This document shows, piece by piece, positions 55,335 to 63,824 of a stretch of DNA of 64,000 nucleotides. Each line of letters begins with the position of its first letter. Positions within the stretch are counted from its first letter, which is position 1. Under the pieces are notes generated by a model. It made no database searches. It was given only the letters and a program-made list of their open reading frames with translations, and was not told where the DNA came from. Made by a program: the position numbers and the translations under genes. Origin of the DNA: Rhodococcus jostii RHA1 (GTDB taxonomy: Bacteria; Actinomycetota; Actinomycetes; Mycobacteriales; Mycobacteriaceae); NCBI RefSeq assembly GCF_000014565.1, contig NC_008268.1:682001-746000 (forward strand). Direction: 5' to 3'.

Positions 55335-56333
55335 CTACGTGTTCTGGCGACTTCTCTGCCGCAACAGAAGTACGACGGTGACGATCAACGCAACCAAGAG
55401 AACCGCGAAACTGATTACCCAAGGAAATCCGCTCCCGTTGTCGCCGGTGCCGACGGGTGTACCGACGCCGGAATCCGGGAAGGTCACGGACGCAGACGTC
55501 AGGTGATTCACCAAACCGCTGCGCAATGTGAGGTCCGCGGTCCAGGGTCCGTTCGGTAGGTCCGGGCTGAGGTCGATGGTGACGAGAGCAGTCGCTCCGG
55601 GTGCGATGGTGGTGCCATTGACGGCGTTGAACGGGCCCGCTGACAAGCTCCCAGGCCCGCCGCTCAAACGTACTTCACCCGCCATATCGAGGGCCCGCCC
55701 ACCGGTGTTCTCCACTTCGGCCACGAGCTGGGCGATCCCTTCCGAATTCCGTTGCGGGGTGACCTCAGCGATGCTGAAGTCAGCCGGAGAACCGTTGCCC
55801 GGTCCCACATTGAGGTACAACCGGATCCCGACCCGGCTCACCAGTTGAGTGCCGGTTCCCGTCGGGGGTGGTCCGGTGATCTGCGCCCAGACCACGGCGT
55901 ACTGCTCGCCCTCGGGGGCATCTTCAGGTACTGCGACCGTGACGACTGCGTCGGTGCTGGTGCCGTCGGCGAGCTCAGCTTCCTTCGGGTCGACTGTGGT
56001 CCAGGTAGTGAGCTCGTTGACCGCCCGGCCGTCTTCGATGGTGAACTGGGAATCGGTGAGGTTGGCCGCCCCGGCGTATAGCTCAACCTTCTGCGGGGCA
56101 CCGGTGTGGTTTTGAATTTCGATGCGCCGCTGGATGGTGGTCCCCGGATTGACGTTGTCGACGATGTACGACAGGGCGCGCGGGTCGTCCTTGAGCTCGA
56201 CGGGGACCTCGGCCAGCCGGATACCAAGTCCGGTCTGACCAGCCGGGTCCTGGGCGTGATGCGGGGTGGCATAGGCCAGGGTCGCCACCGACCATGCAGC
56301 AGCCAGAACAAGCAGACTCATCACATAACGCAC
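55335..56333 (-). CDS. DUF916-type WxL-interacting membrane protein
   Basis: 332 residues. Signal peptide at the start (LLVLAAAWSVATLAYA), two Ig-like domains (IRLAEVPVELKDDPRALSYIVDNVNPGTTIQRRIEIQNHTG is the DUF916 opening; VAEVENTGGRALDMAGEVRLSGGPGSL the second) and one membrane helix near the end (FPWVISFAVLLVALIVTVVLLL) with a short basic tail. In WxL systems this protein anchors the WxL proteins at the surface. Second gene of the operon. Confidence 0.82.
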   Translation of the reverse strand: MRYVMSLLVLAAAWSVATLAYATPHHAQDPAGQTGLGIRLAEVPVELKDDPRALSYIVDNVNPGTTIQRRIEIQNHTGAPQKVELYAGAANLTDSQFTIEDGRAVNELTTWTTVDPKEAELADGTSTDAVVTVAVPEDAPEGEQYAVVWAQITGPPPTGTGTQLVSRVGIRLYLNVGPGNGSPADFSIAEVTPQRNSEGIAQLVAEVENTGGRALDMAGEVRLSGGPGSLSAGPFNAVNGTTIAPGATALVTIDLSPDLPNGPWTADLTLRSGLVNHLTSASVTFPDSGVGTPVGTGDNGSGFPWVISFAVLLVALIVTVVLLLRQRSRQNT

Positions 56334-56420
56334 GGATCGGTCCTCTTCCTACAACGCAAGTGGCAAACGCGGACGAGACGAATCCACTGGGCTTCGCCTC
56401 TTCTCGTCAGAGATCTCCGC

Positions 56421-56952
56421 TCAGGCGACGGAGTGGGCCAGCACTGAGGTGTAGACACCCGCGGTCACACCGTCCTGCGGCACGGCCACTGCGACGCTCG
56501 CCGGCCAGGTGGCGGTGTTGTTGCCCGTGACGCCCGCCGCCGTCATGACCGGCTTGGCGGTATCGATGACCGCCGGGCCGCCAGGGGTGAAGGTGGCGAT
56601 ACCGGTGCGAAGGGTCGGCGCGGACGCCGTGTATGTGACACCGGAAGCAGGAATGACCGAACTTCCGAGAGTTTGGGTGAAATCGGTGATTGCGGCGGTC
56701 GCCGTCCAACCTGCCGTACCGCCGCGAAGATCGGTGACGGAAGGGGGCACGGTCGTCACCAGTGTGACCGTCTCGCCCGGAGCCACGGTGCCGCCGACGT
56801 ACGGTCCGGGTGCCAGGATGCTGAGCGGACCGCTCAAAACCGAGAAGGTTGCCGGACCCGACGCGGTAGGGTCCGCATTCGCGGTGACGCCCGGCATCAT
56901 CAGGCCCAGGGTTGCCACGGCGCTTGTAACACCCAAAGGTGGTCTTGCGCAT
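56421..56952 (-). CDS. WxL-domain surface protein, frameshift in signal peptide
   Basis: An ATG at 56952 with AGGAG 6 bases upstream starts MRKTT, and after a TTT the coding frame shifts: the good frame reads GVTSAVATLGLMMPGVTANADP (signal peptide end). Together these make a normal 28-residue leader if one T is removed. The mature part contains GWTATAAITDFTQTLGSSVIPASGVTYTA and ends YTSVLAHSVA, the WxL pattern. Translation from a TTG at 56936 would give a leader without positive charge. About 176 residues in total. First gene of the operon. Confidence 0.7.
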
Positions 56953-57359
56953 CAGTTCTCCTAGTTGATCTTGCTATGTACCGATCACTGTAGAGAGGCG
57001 AATGTCTTTCGTACACGAATTGAATGATTCGGTTGCGAGATAATTGCCACACCCGAAATATGATTGAAGCTTGTAACAAAATCTCGCTGAGTGCGATGCG
57101 GAAACAACGATCAATTCGCTCGCCGCGACTGGGGCAGGATCGGTTTCTGTCCGAGCAGCAACCACGGCGGTCACCTGCCGCACCCTGGTCGCCGTTCACG
57201 GCCAGGTATGGATTAAGTGTTGCGCTAGACGGGCGTCTGCGGCGGATCCCTGACCACGCAGGCCCAATGCCGCATCCATATGCGGATGCCCGAGTACCTC
57301 GGTGCCCGACTGGCCAACTACAAGGTCGGGCGTTCCCCCCGAGATGTGGACACCAATTC

Positions 57360-58256
57360 CTATGCAGCGGTGGCCAGCGTAGCCGATCGCTGCTCGAACT
57401 CGATCGGACAGATCTGACCGAGGGTGGAATGCCTCCTTCGCGTGTTGTAGCGGGTGATCCAGCGGAAGATGGCGGCGCGGGCCTCACCCGCACTGTTCCA
57501 GCGCTTCCGCCCCTGCAGCGTCTCCCGTTTCAACGTCGCGTTCAGCGACTCGGCGGCCGCGTTGTCCGCCGACGTTCCGACCGCACCCCGCGACCGGGTC
57601 ACCCCCAGCTCGCGGCAGAGGTCGGCGAACTCGGCCGATGCATACTGGGCTCCGTTGTCGGAGTGGAAAATTGACCCCTCGAGCCCTGCGGCGCCGCGAC
57701 AGGCCGCCGCCGCCCGCATCGCATCGGTGACCAACTCGGTACGCATGTGGTCGGCGATCGACCACCCCGCCAACCGTCGCGAGCCCAGGTCCAACACCGT
57801 CGCCAGATACAGAAATTCACCGTCACCGACTGGGAGGTAGGTGATGTCGCCGACGTATCGAGTGTTCGGTGCGCTCGCGGTGAAGTCCCGCCGGATCAGG
57901 TCCGGCACCGCGGCCGCGTCCGGATCGGGGACGGTGGTGCGCACCGGTTTGCGCAGGTGCACCCCGACGATCCCGTGCTCACGCATCACCCGCTCGACCC
58001 GCTTGTGATTGACCTCGATCCCGGCCTCGCGCAGTTCGGCCGTGATGCGCGGGGCACCGTAGGTGCCATCGAAGTCGGCATGGATAGCGCGGATCCGCTC
58101 GGCCAGCTCCTCGTCGGCGCGGGCACGGGCGGCCCGGGCCGGTCCGGAGGTCCGCCACCGGTAGAAGCCCGAGCGGGAGACTTCGAGGATCTGGCACAGC
58201 CACTTCACCGGAACGGTGTCGCAGTGGTCGTCAACGAACTGGAAGCGGCTCACCAA
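57360..58256 (-). CDS. IS3 transposase OrfB (DDE domain)
   Basis: 298 residues. HTH_21 part (QILEVSRSGFYRW, ADEELAERIRAIHADFDGTYGAPRITAELREAG), then an rve DDE domain with Asp in RYVGDITYLPVGDGEFLYL, Asp in IFHSDNGAQYAS and Glu in NAAAESLNATLKRETL. Overlaps orfA by 7 bases in another frame; a programmed frameshift could make the OrfAB fusion. Confidence 0.93.
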   Translation of the reverse strand: MVSRFQFVDDHCDTVPVKWLCQILEVSRSGFYRWRTSGPARAARARADEELAERIRAIHADFDGTYGAPRITAELREAGIEVNHKRVERVMREHGIVGVHLRKPVRTTVPDPDAAAVPDLIRRDFTASAPNTRYVGDITYLPVGDGEFLYLATVLDLGSRRLAGWSIADHMRTELVTDAMRAAAACRGAAGLEGSIFHSDNGAQYASAEFADLCRELGVTRSRGAVGTSADNAAAESLNATLKRETLQGRKRWNSAGEARAAIFRWITRYNTRRRHSTLGQICPIEFEQRSATLATAA

Positions 58257-58600
58257 TTCGTCTCGCCCGCGAAATACTTCGCGGCCTTGCGCAGGATCTC
58301 CCGCTCGGTTTCGAGCTTCCGGATTTGGGCCTTGAGCTGCTTGTTTTCTTCCTCCAACACGGACTCGGACGATACCTCGCCGGCCCGGGATGCCGGCCGC
58401 GCAGCCCCGTCGGCCCGGAGCTCGGCCGTGGAGGTACCGGTGCGTTTGCGTTCGGCCCGCACCCAGTTGCGCAGGGTCTCGCGGCTGACTCCCAGGTCGT
58501 TGCCGATGCCCTCAAAGGTGTGGCTCGGGTCGGACAGGTACAGCGCGACGGCATCGGCCTTGAACTCCGCCGAGTACGCCTTCATCGCCATCAGTGACAT
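58250..58600 (-). CDS. IS3 OrfA (HTH domain)
   Basis: 116 residues from ATG at 58600 (GAGGAAGAG before it; the frame is open to a GTG at 58621). MKAYSAEFKADAVALYLSDPSHTFEGIGNDLGVSRETLRNWVR is the HTH_Tnp_1 domain, followed by a leucine-zipper-like helix (LEEENKQLKAQIRKLETEREILRKAAKYF) used for dimerisation. Confidence 0.92.
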   Translation of the reverse strand: MSLMAMKAYSAEFKADAVALYLSDPSHTFEGIGNDLGVSRETLRNWVRAERKRTGTSTAELRADGAARPASRAGEVSSESVLEEENKQLKAQIRKLETEREILRKAAKYFAGETNW

Positions 58601-58766
58601 CTCTTCCTCTGGGACCTTCACGACCCAGTGTTCACGATGTCCTCACTCAGGGGGGAACCCCCGTCCCCCGACTCATCGTCCTCGACCCCGAGCTTCCTCG
58701 GGACGAATCAGGAAAGCTGTTCAAACGCAAGATCAAGGCCCAGTACTGGCACCAGACGTCGCGCGT

Positions 58767-59110
58767 TTAGGACCATCGACCCTCTCGAACAATCGGACTC
58801 GCCGTCCAAGAACGACGGCCGGACGATCCCGGCGCACTTCCGCCGGGATCAGGCACCGTGTCCTGCCAGCCGCGGCGTGCGGCGACGAACCCGGAGACCG
58901 CCCCGAGGACCGCGCTGAAGATCCCGCCGGCCGCAAGAAAGGGTATGGGGTCCACGGCGTCCATGTGCCCGGTGGCCCCTTCGGCGCCGAGCGGTTTGTG
59001 GCTGCCGACGTAAAATGCACCGGGTACGACAGCCACCAGGCGAACAGGCTGGTACATACCAGGCCCGCGCCGAGTCCGAAGGCCGTTCCGATCAGTATCA
59101 GTGTTCGCAC
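58767..59110 (-). pseudogene. Small membrane protein, frameshifted
   Basis: Starts MRTLILIGTAFGLGAGLVCTSLFAWWLSYPVHF (one membrane helix) and continues in another frame as YVGSHKPLGAEGATGHMDAVDPIPFLAAGGIFSAVLGAVSGFVAARRGW (second helix). One shift near 59010. The family is unknown. Convergent with the acyl-CoA synthetase tail. Confidence 0.55.
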
Positions 59111-59425
59111 AAGATCAACTTCGCGATCATCGGCTGTGCTGTTACCAAGTGTCCGCCGGGAGCTGGCTCGTCACGGACACTTCGGCCTCCACCTGCGCGA
59201 AATCCGTGGCCGAGGCGCTCCGGCGCCGCTCTGGAGAGCAAGAAGTATGCTCACCTGCTCTTTTAATCGAGACGTTGTGTAAATGTTTGTTTACAGCAGT
59301 CACCCGCACAAATCATGAATGACACGGAGCCGGTCCAGACAGCACCGAACCCCGACCCTCGCCAAGGCTTGACCCGCAGCTTCCCGACGAGCGGTCAGCG
59401 GCTACTCAGCCGCGAGAGCCGCCGC
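59111..59425. other. Intergenic stretch, no gene found
   Basis: 315 bases, including an AT-rich patch around 59255-59300. Probably promoter region for the small membrane protein gene. Confidence 0.4.
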
Positions 59426-59599
59426 TCAGTTCTTCGCCGCTCGCCGGGTCGCCCCGGCGAGGTTGCCGGTCGCGCTGCGGGGAGTCACGCGTTCTCCGGT
59501 GAGGGCCTCCACAACTCCGGCCAGATCGTCCGAGGACAGGTGATCGTTCGGCACGACCGCGCCACTCTCACGCGATGTTTCCTCGCCGGGCTTCTTCAT
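59426..59599 (-). CDS. Small hypothetical protein
   Basis: 57 residues from ATG at 59599, GGAGGCGGCATCCG upstream. Hydrophilic: MKKPGEETSRESGAVVP, then NDHLSSDDLAGVVEALTGERVTPRSATGNLAGATRRAAKN, with a possible short helix. No family recognised. Confidence 0.55.
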   Translation of the reverse strand: MKKPGEETSRESGAVVPNDHLSSDDLAGVVEALTGERVTPRSATGNLAGATRRAAKN

Positions 59600-59651
59600 C
59601 GGATGCCGCCTCCCCCTCTGTTCTTTTGACAGGACAAAGCATATCGCGGCT

Positions 59652-60211
59652 TTGTTACCCATGCGTATATCTCGTCTTACGACGTTGTGCTTGCGGCGGC
59701 CCTCGCGGGGGTGCTCCATCGGGGTCGTGCGCAGACCCCGCTGGCCCGCGACCGCCCCACCGGCATGTGGCGGTGTCCAGGTGCACGGCCGCCGGCTCTT
59801 GGCCGCGGACATTCAGTTGACCCTGGAGCTGTTGCGGGTCGTGGCGTATCCGTCCGGTCTCGCGCACCTGACCCTGACCGCCACCGGCTGCCCGGCCGAA
59901 CGGGCCCGGCATGAAACCCGGCCGCTCACCGATCCGGCGGAGCCGTCGGCGCACTGGTCGTATCTGGATGTGTGGGCTGGGACGGACGACCTCGCGGTCG
60001 CGGACACCCGTGCTTCCACCGCCCCGATCGGAAGGACTGGGCCGCGGGGACATGCCGTTACCGGACCCAGCCGATGTACTGGCTGACGGTCTCGCCACCG
60101 GTAAGGAGGGTGGCACTGACCGCCGAATGGCCGCAGATCGGTCTCCCCGCAAGCGTGACCACCGTGGCATTGTTCCCGGCCGAACACACCTCAACACCCC
60201 GCCGCGGGTGA
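59652..60211 (+). pseudogene. Hypothetical protein, frameshifted
   Basis: One frame gives LLAADIQLTLELLRVVAYPSGLAHLTLTATG and ERARHETRPLTDPAEPSAHWSYLDVWAGTDDLAVAD; another, from near 60010, gives CFHRPDRKDWAAGTCRYRTQPMYWLTVSPPVRRVALTAEWPQIGLPASVTTVALFPAEH. They fit as one protein of about 145-185 residues (start unclear, perhaps the GTG at 59781) with one frameshift. No family known to me. Confidence 0.55.
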
Positions 60212-60231
60212 CGTCCGGATGATGCTTCGGC

Positions 60232-60489
60232 TCAGTTCCGTTCGACGTCCCGAAGTTCGGGATAGCGGGCGGTGAGCCGGGCGACCAGGTGGTGCGCCTC
60301 GGAAAGTTGCTCCTGCAGGGTGTCCTCCTCCGGCCGTACCCGCGCACCCAGCCGGTCCCAGGATCCGGCACGGTGGGCGTCGGCTTCGGTCTCTTCGATG
60401 CGGGCGGTGAGGATGTCGATCTCGGTGTTGAGCAGGTGCAGGAAGACCTGTGCCTGGGCGATATCGGGGTCGTGCTCGATCGGTGCCAT
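60232..60489 (-). CDS. Small coiled-coil protein
   Basis: 85 residues from ATG at 60489 with GGAGGTCACCGG upstream. Heptad-like helices throughout (AQAQVFLHLLNTEIDILTARIEETEADAH, EEDTLQEQLSEAHHLVARLTARYPELRD). Acidic, soluble. In its position near a gas-vesicle operon it could be an accessory factor, but that is a guess. Confidence 0.65.
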   Translation of the reverse strand: MAPIEHDPDIAQAQVFLHLLNTEIDILTARIEETEADAHRAGSWDRLGARVRPEEDTLQEQLSEAHHLVARLTARYPELRDVERN

Positions 60490-60699
60490 CCGGTGACCTC
60501 CAGCTGGGCGCGACAGGATCGGTGCCGCGGGACTCGAACGAGACTGCGGCGCTGCGGTCCAGCGACACATCGTGCAGCCCGCCGGTCGACACGTCAACCC
60601 GCCGATCAGGCGATCGGCGGCGAAGACGAGCGTGGTCACCGGGTGGACCCGTGAAAAATGCACTCCACGTGGAGCGCGTGCGGGAGGACAATTCTGGTC

Positions 60700-60957
60700 A
60701 TGGACGTCACCGAGAGACAGCATCTCGACGCGGTGCGCGCACAGCTGGTCAGGCGGTATGAGTTCCTCGATCCGCACCTGGTCGGCGAGATGGTTGACAC
60801 CGCTCATCACCGGTTCGACGGATGCCGGATCCGGGACTTCGTCCCCCTGCTGGTCGAACGAGCCGCGATCAGATCACTGGACGCGGCCCTGGCGGCTGGG
60901 GCGACAACCTCCGCCACCTTGCCCGCGGCGGCCCGGGTCGAGCACCACATGCTCTAG
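60700..60957 (+). CDS. Three-helix-bundle dimerisation-domain protein
   Basis: 85 residues from ATG at 60700 (GGAGGACAATTCTGGTC). AVRAQLVRRYEFLDPHLVGEMVDTAHHRFDGCRIRDFVPLLVERAAIRSL matches the short actinobacterial three-helix-bundle family (pattern A-H-x-R-F-x-x-x-R-I-R-D-F-V-P-L-L-V-E-R). Function unknown. Confidence 0.75.
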   Translation: MDVTERQHLDAVRAQLVRRYEFLDPHLVGEMVDTAHHRFDGCRIRDFVPLLVERAAIRSLDAALAAGATTSATLPAAARVEHHML

Positions 60958-61054
60958 GTACCTCCGGCCGACGATGACGAGGGGTCGGCCGGCCTCACCC
61001 GTCGTCGAACCCGCGGCGGTTTCCGGCGCCGAGCCGATCACCTGCGGCCTTCCC

Positions 61055-61342
61055 CTACTTCGGCTCGACCGCCTTGCCTATTTCGCCCTCGGGGGCGCCA
61101 GGTGACGGATTGACCGTGAGGTCCTCTGTGTCGGCGAAGACCAACCGCCCGTCATCGAGGGCCACCGCCCACCGAGGCACCGGCGCCCACTCGTGCCCCC
61201 GATCCTGCGCCGGGACCAGGTCGGCGCAGTCCTCGACGGCCGCACCGGTCGCCGCCGTCTCCGACGGCCTGCGGACCAGGACTCGGGCACCGACGCGCAA
61301 CGCGTCACCGAGTTCCGGTGTCTTCTCGCTCATCTCGGCCAT
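61055..61342 (-). CDS. Hypothetical protein
   Basis: 95 residues, start ATG at 61342 (or 61333), GAAGGGTGGGG upstream. Beta-rich and acidic: LRVGARVLVRRPSE, WAPVPRWAVALDDGRLVFADTEDLTV. Looks like a small SH3-like barrel. Forms a pair with the downstream-strand neighbour at 61361, 18 bases away. Confidence 0.6.
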   Translation of the reverse strand: MAEMSEKTPELGDALRVGARVLVRRPSETAATGAAVEDCADLVPAQDRGHEWAPVPRWAVALDDGRLVFADTEDLTVNPSPGAPEGEIGKAVEPK

Positions 61343-61360
61343 GTGTCCCCACCCTTCTCC

Positions 61361-61615
61361 TCAGCTGCCACCCAGCGACGAGCGGCCGCCTCCGGTCCGT
61401 TCCCGATAGGTGAAGACCGTCCCGAGATCGTGCGTCGTCGACGCCGGCGGCACGGTGGGCGAAGTCTGCCTGCGGGCCTGCGCCCGATCCTTGCCCACCT
61501 CGCTGACAATGAACGCGACCGGGACTGCGACCACGATCGATGCCAGAGCGATACCCGCGTCGACAGCCAGCCCAAGGACTCCGACACCACTGGCAAGGTG
61601 TTCTCGGAACTTCAT
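61361..61615 (-). CDS. Small membrane protein
   Basis: 84 residues from ATG at 61615, GGAAGGCGG upstream. One strong membrane stretch (GVGVLGLAVDAGIALASIVVAVPVAFIVSEV) then a polar cytoplasmic tail. First gene of a two-gene unit with 61055-61342. Confidence 0.6.
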   Translation of the reverse strand: MKFREHLASGVGVLGLAVDAGIALASIVVAVPVAFIVSEVGKDRAQARRQTSPTVPPASTTHDLGTVFTYRERTGGGRSSLGGS

Positions 61616-61899
61616 CTGCGACCGCCTTCCCTGCGGGTGTGCGTACGCCGGAGGTTCCGGTTACTTGGTCAGAACATTACTGAGGTCAGTTCTGTACCCA
61701 CTCCCACCGCTGCCAAAGCGTTGGGTGCTTACGCCTGCGCTTGCCCCCAGCCCCTGAAACGGACACCACCAGTACATGCACTGCCACGACTGTCCCATCG
61801 GCGTAGTCGGCAAACGAAGGATTGGCTCCGGCGTGCGCAGTCACGTGGGTCTGGTCACGGCCCGGTCCGTGCAGCTCTCCCGCTACCGATGCGCTAGAA

Positions 61900-62553
61900 A
61901 TGGGCGTGGATTCAGAACAGGTGTTCGGCGGCGAGCCGCAGCGGGTGGGCAGCTTCCGGTTCTTGCTGGACGGGCAGCGGTGGGAGTGGTCCGACGCCGT
62001 CGCCCAGATGCACGGCTACCAACCCGGCGAGGTCACCCCGACCACCGACCTGCTGCTGTCCCACAAGCACCCGGAGGACCACCCGCGTGTCGCCCGGGTG
62101 CTGGACCGGATGGTCACCGACGCCGAACCGTTCAGCAGCAAGCACCGCATCATCGACACCACCGGCAAGGTTCGCCACGTCGTGGTCGTCGGCGACCATC
62201 TGCACGACGACACCGGCCAGGTGATCGGCACGACCGGGTTCTACATCGACATCACCGACACCCACCAGAACGACGTGAAGGACTCCGTCGACGAGGCGGT
62301 CGCCGAACTCGCACAGTCACGGGCGGTGATCGAGCAAGCCAAAGGTGCGCTGATGCTGGTCTACGGCATCACCGCCGACCGGGCGTTCGACGTCCTGACC
62401 TGGCGCTCCCAGGAAACCAACACCCGGCTCCGCACTATCGCCGAACAGATCGTCGCCGGGTTCCGCGAGTTCGACCCCGACACCGGGCTGCGTGCGCGGT
62501 TCGATCATCTGCTGCTGACCGCCCACCAACGAGTCGGCACCTGGCGGAGGTGA
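61900..62553 (+). CDS. PAS-ANTAR RNA-binding antiterminator
   Basis: 217 residues from ATG at 61900. PAS_3-type sensor (FRFLLDGQRWEWSDAVAQMHGYQPGEVTPTTDLLLSHKHPEDHPRV...IGTTGFYIDIT) then ANTAR (VDEAVAELAQSRAVIEQAKGALMLVYGITADRAFDVLTWRSQETNTRLRTIAEQIVAGF). ANTAR proteins bind dual hairpins in nascent RNA to prevent termination. The sensor ligand and target RNA are unknown. Mycolata have many such proteins. Confidence 0.93.
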   Translation: MGVDSEQVFGGEPQRVGSFRFLLDGQRWEWSDAVAQMHGYQPGEVTPTTDLLLSHKHPEDHPRVARVLDRMVTDAEPFSSKHRIIDTTGKVRHVVVVGDHLHDDTGQVIGTTGFYIDITDTHQNDVKDSVDEAVAELAQSRAVIEQAKGALMLVYGITADRAFDVLTWRSQETNTRLRTIAEQIVAGFREFDPDTGLRARFDHLLLTAHQRVGTWRR

Positions 62554-62664
62554 CGGAATCCCCAGCGACGAGTCCACCTGACACGGAAGGTATCCCGGGG
62601 ACGGTTCCGCTCACGTGCGTAGTTGCAGCGGCAAGGTGACGATGAACGAGAACAGACCCATCCC

Positions 62665-63441
62665 TCAGCCCTGGCCCTCCGGCTTCGGGGTGACTACGAA
62701 GTCGTACGCCGCCTGCGGTCCGAGCAGCTTCATCTCCACCCGCTCGTTCCAGGCCTGGGCCAGCTCGCTGAGCACCTGTTCGAGCTCGCCCTGACGCTCG
62801 ACGTCGGCGAGGATCGCCACCTGCGCGGCCTCCTCCTCATGCGTGGGTTCGCGCACGTTCACGGAAGCGGCGAGGTCGTCGAGCGCCTCGACGACCCTGC
62901 GGGTGTCCTGTTCGCGCTTGGCGGCGATCGCGTTGCTCACCAGTTCTCCCAAGGCCATTCGCGCCTGCCGTCCCGCGTCCTCCGACTTGTCGCGGATCTC
63001 CTCGCGCAGCGCCGCCGCCTGATCGTCCTCGTCGAGGATCTCCTGCAGGATCGCCTTCTCCACGTACCGGCCCTTCACGATGTACTGGGCCCTGCCCTCC
63101 AATTTCTCGAGAGCAGTACTGAACTCGTCCACGTGCGCCGAGAGCAGTTCCTCCTGCACGGCGTCGGCGTCGGTGAGCACCGCGCCGAACCGCAGGGGCA
63201 GCACCGGCGCCACCCCGGCCACCGCGTCCAGCAGGTCCGCATGCGCTCGCAGGTCCCCGGGTGCGCCGAGCGCCCGGTCCACCGACAGTCCGCTCACCAG
63301 GGCGGCAATGTCACCATGAGTGACCACCTCCACGGTGCCGTCCGCGACCCCGGTCGCATCCTCGGCGACCTCGACGTCGGCCGGGACGATGCCGTAGACA
63401 TACACACCGGTCGTCGGCTTCGTCTGCTCCGACGTGGCCAT
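62665..63441 (-). CDS. gvpF: Gas-vesicle protein GvpF/GvpL
   Basis: 258 residues from ATG at 63441, which shares one base with the gvpA stop (TGATG). Family marks: GVYVYGIVPADVEV, HGDIAALVSGLSVD, LRAHADLLDAVAGVAPVLPLRFGAVLTD, and the C-terminal NERVEMKLLGPQAAYDFV. GvpF/L proteins are minor components that help assembly at the vesicle surface. Second visible gene of the operon after gvpA. Choice between F and L cannot be made from this window. Confidence 0.93.
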   Translation of the reverse strand: MATSEQTKPTTGVYVYGIVPADVEVAEDATGVADGTVEVVTHGDIAALVSGLSVDRALGAPGDLRAHADLLDAVAGVAPVLPLRFGAVLTDADAVQEELLSAHVDEFSTALEKLEGRAQYIVKGRYVEKAILQEILDEDDQAAALREEIRDKSEDAGRQARMALGELVSNAIAAKREQDTRRVVEALDDLAASVNVREPTHEEEAAQVAILADVERQGELEQVLSELAQAWNERVEMKLLGPQAAYDFVVTPKPEGQG

Positions 63442-63824
63442 CACCGGTCACCTCGAGTCGATTTGCGCGACACTCGTTCTCGCTCAGGTTCTTCCTCTTC
63501 CTCCCCACCCCCGAGGAGGCCGCCGAGCTTGTCGCCCGCCGATTCGAGCGCGCCCTTCGTCTTCGACTTGGCACCGCCCTCGGTAGCGCCCGAGACGATC
63601 TCGGACAGCCCCTTCGGTTCGCTGCCGATCTCGAGCCGGTTCACCGCCTCCGCGAACCGCAGGTAGGTGTCCACGCTCGCGACGACAACCCGGGCGTCGA
63701 TGGTCAGCAATTCAATGCCGACCAGAGAGACCCGCACGTACGCGTCGATCACGAGGCCCTTGTCGAGGATGGTGTCGATGACGTCGGCGAGACTGCTCGA
63801 GCTGGGTCCACCTGCCGTGGTCAT
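63441..63824 (-). CDS. gvpA: Gas-vesicle structural protein GvpA (actinobacterial long type)
   Basis: 127 residues. Core [54 protein letters not shown] is nearly the canonical GvpA rib protein (alpha-beta-beta-alpha). Actinobacterial proteins extend past this: here a 55-residue tail, Lys/Gly-rich and then acidic ([18 protein letters not shown]). The ATG overlaps the stop of the upstream gene (ATGA), and its end overlaps gvpF, so all three are coupled. Confidence 0.94.
   Translation of the reverse strand: MTTAGGPSSSSLADVIDTILDKGLVIDAYVRVSLVGIELLTIDARVVVASVDTYLRFAEAVNRLEIGSEPKGLSEIVSGATEGGAKSKTKGALESAGDKLGGLLGGGEEEEEPERERVSRKSTRGDR

Larger units (their letters stand above)
57328..58662 (-). 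mobile_element. IS3-family element, 1335 bp
   Basis: Ends match as 27-base imperfect inverted repeats (20 of 27) starting GGGCGTTCCCCCC and GGGGGTTCCCCCC. A 3-base duplication gtc flanks it (57325-57327 and 58663-58665), as expected for IS3. It carries two overlapping genes (orfA, orfB) on the minus strand. Both look intact, so the element may still be active. Confidence 0.9.
57259..58770 (+). pseudogene. Acyl-CoA synthetase C-terminal remnant, split by IS3
   Basis: Left piece 57259-57327 ends EYLGARLANYKV; right piece 58663-58770 continues PRLIVLDPELPRDESGKLFKRKIKAQYWHQTSRV to TAG when one copy of the 3-base duplication is removed. RLANYKVPR and LPRxxSGKLxKRxI are the closing motifs of AMP-forming acyl-CoA synthetases (catalytic Lys in GKL/V). 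The upstream 500 residues are absent, so the gene was already truncated. The 300 bases before 57259 hold no gene and should contain the WxL promoter. Confidence 0.78.

Noticed and set aside
57747..59282. 511-codon plus-strand frame
   Set aside because: Antisense of the IS3 transposase genes and the small membrane protein.
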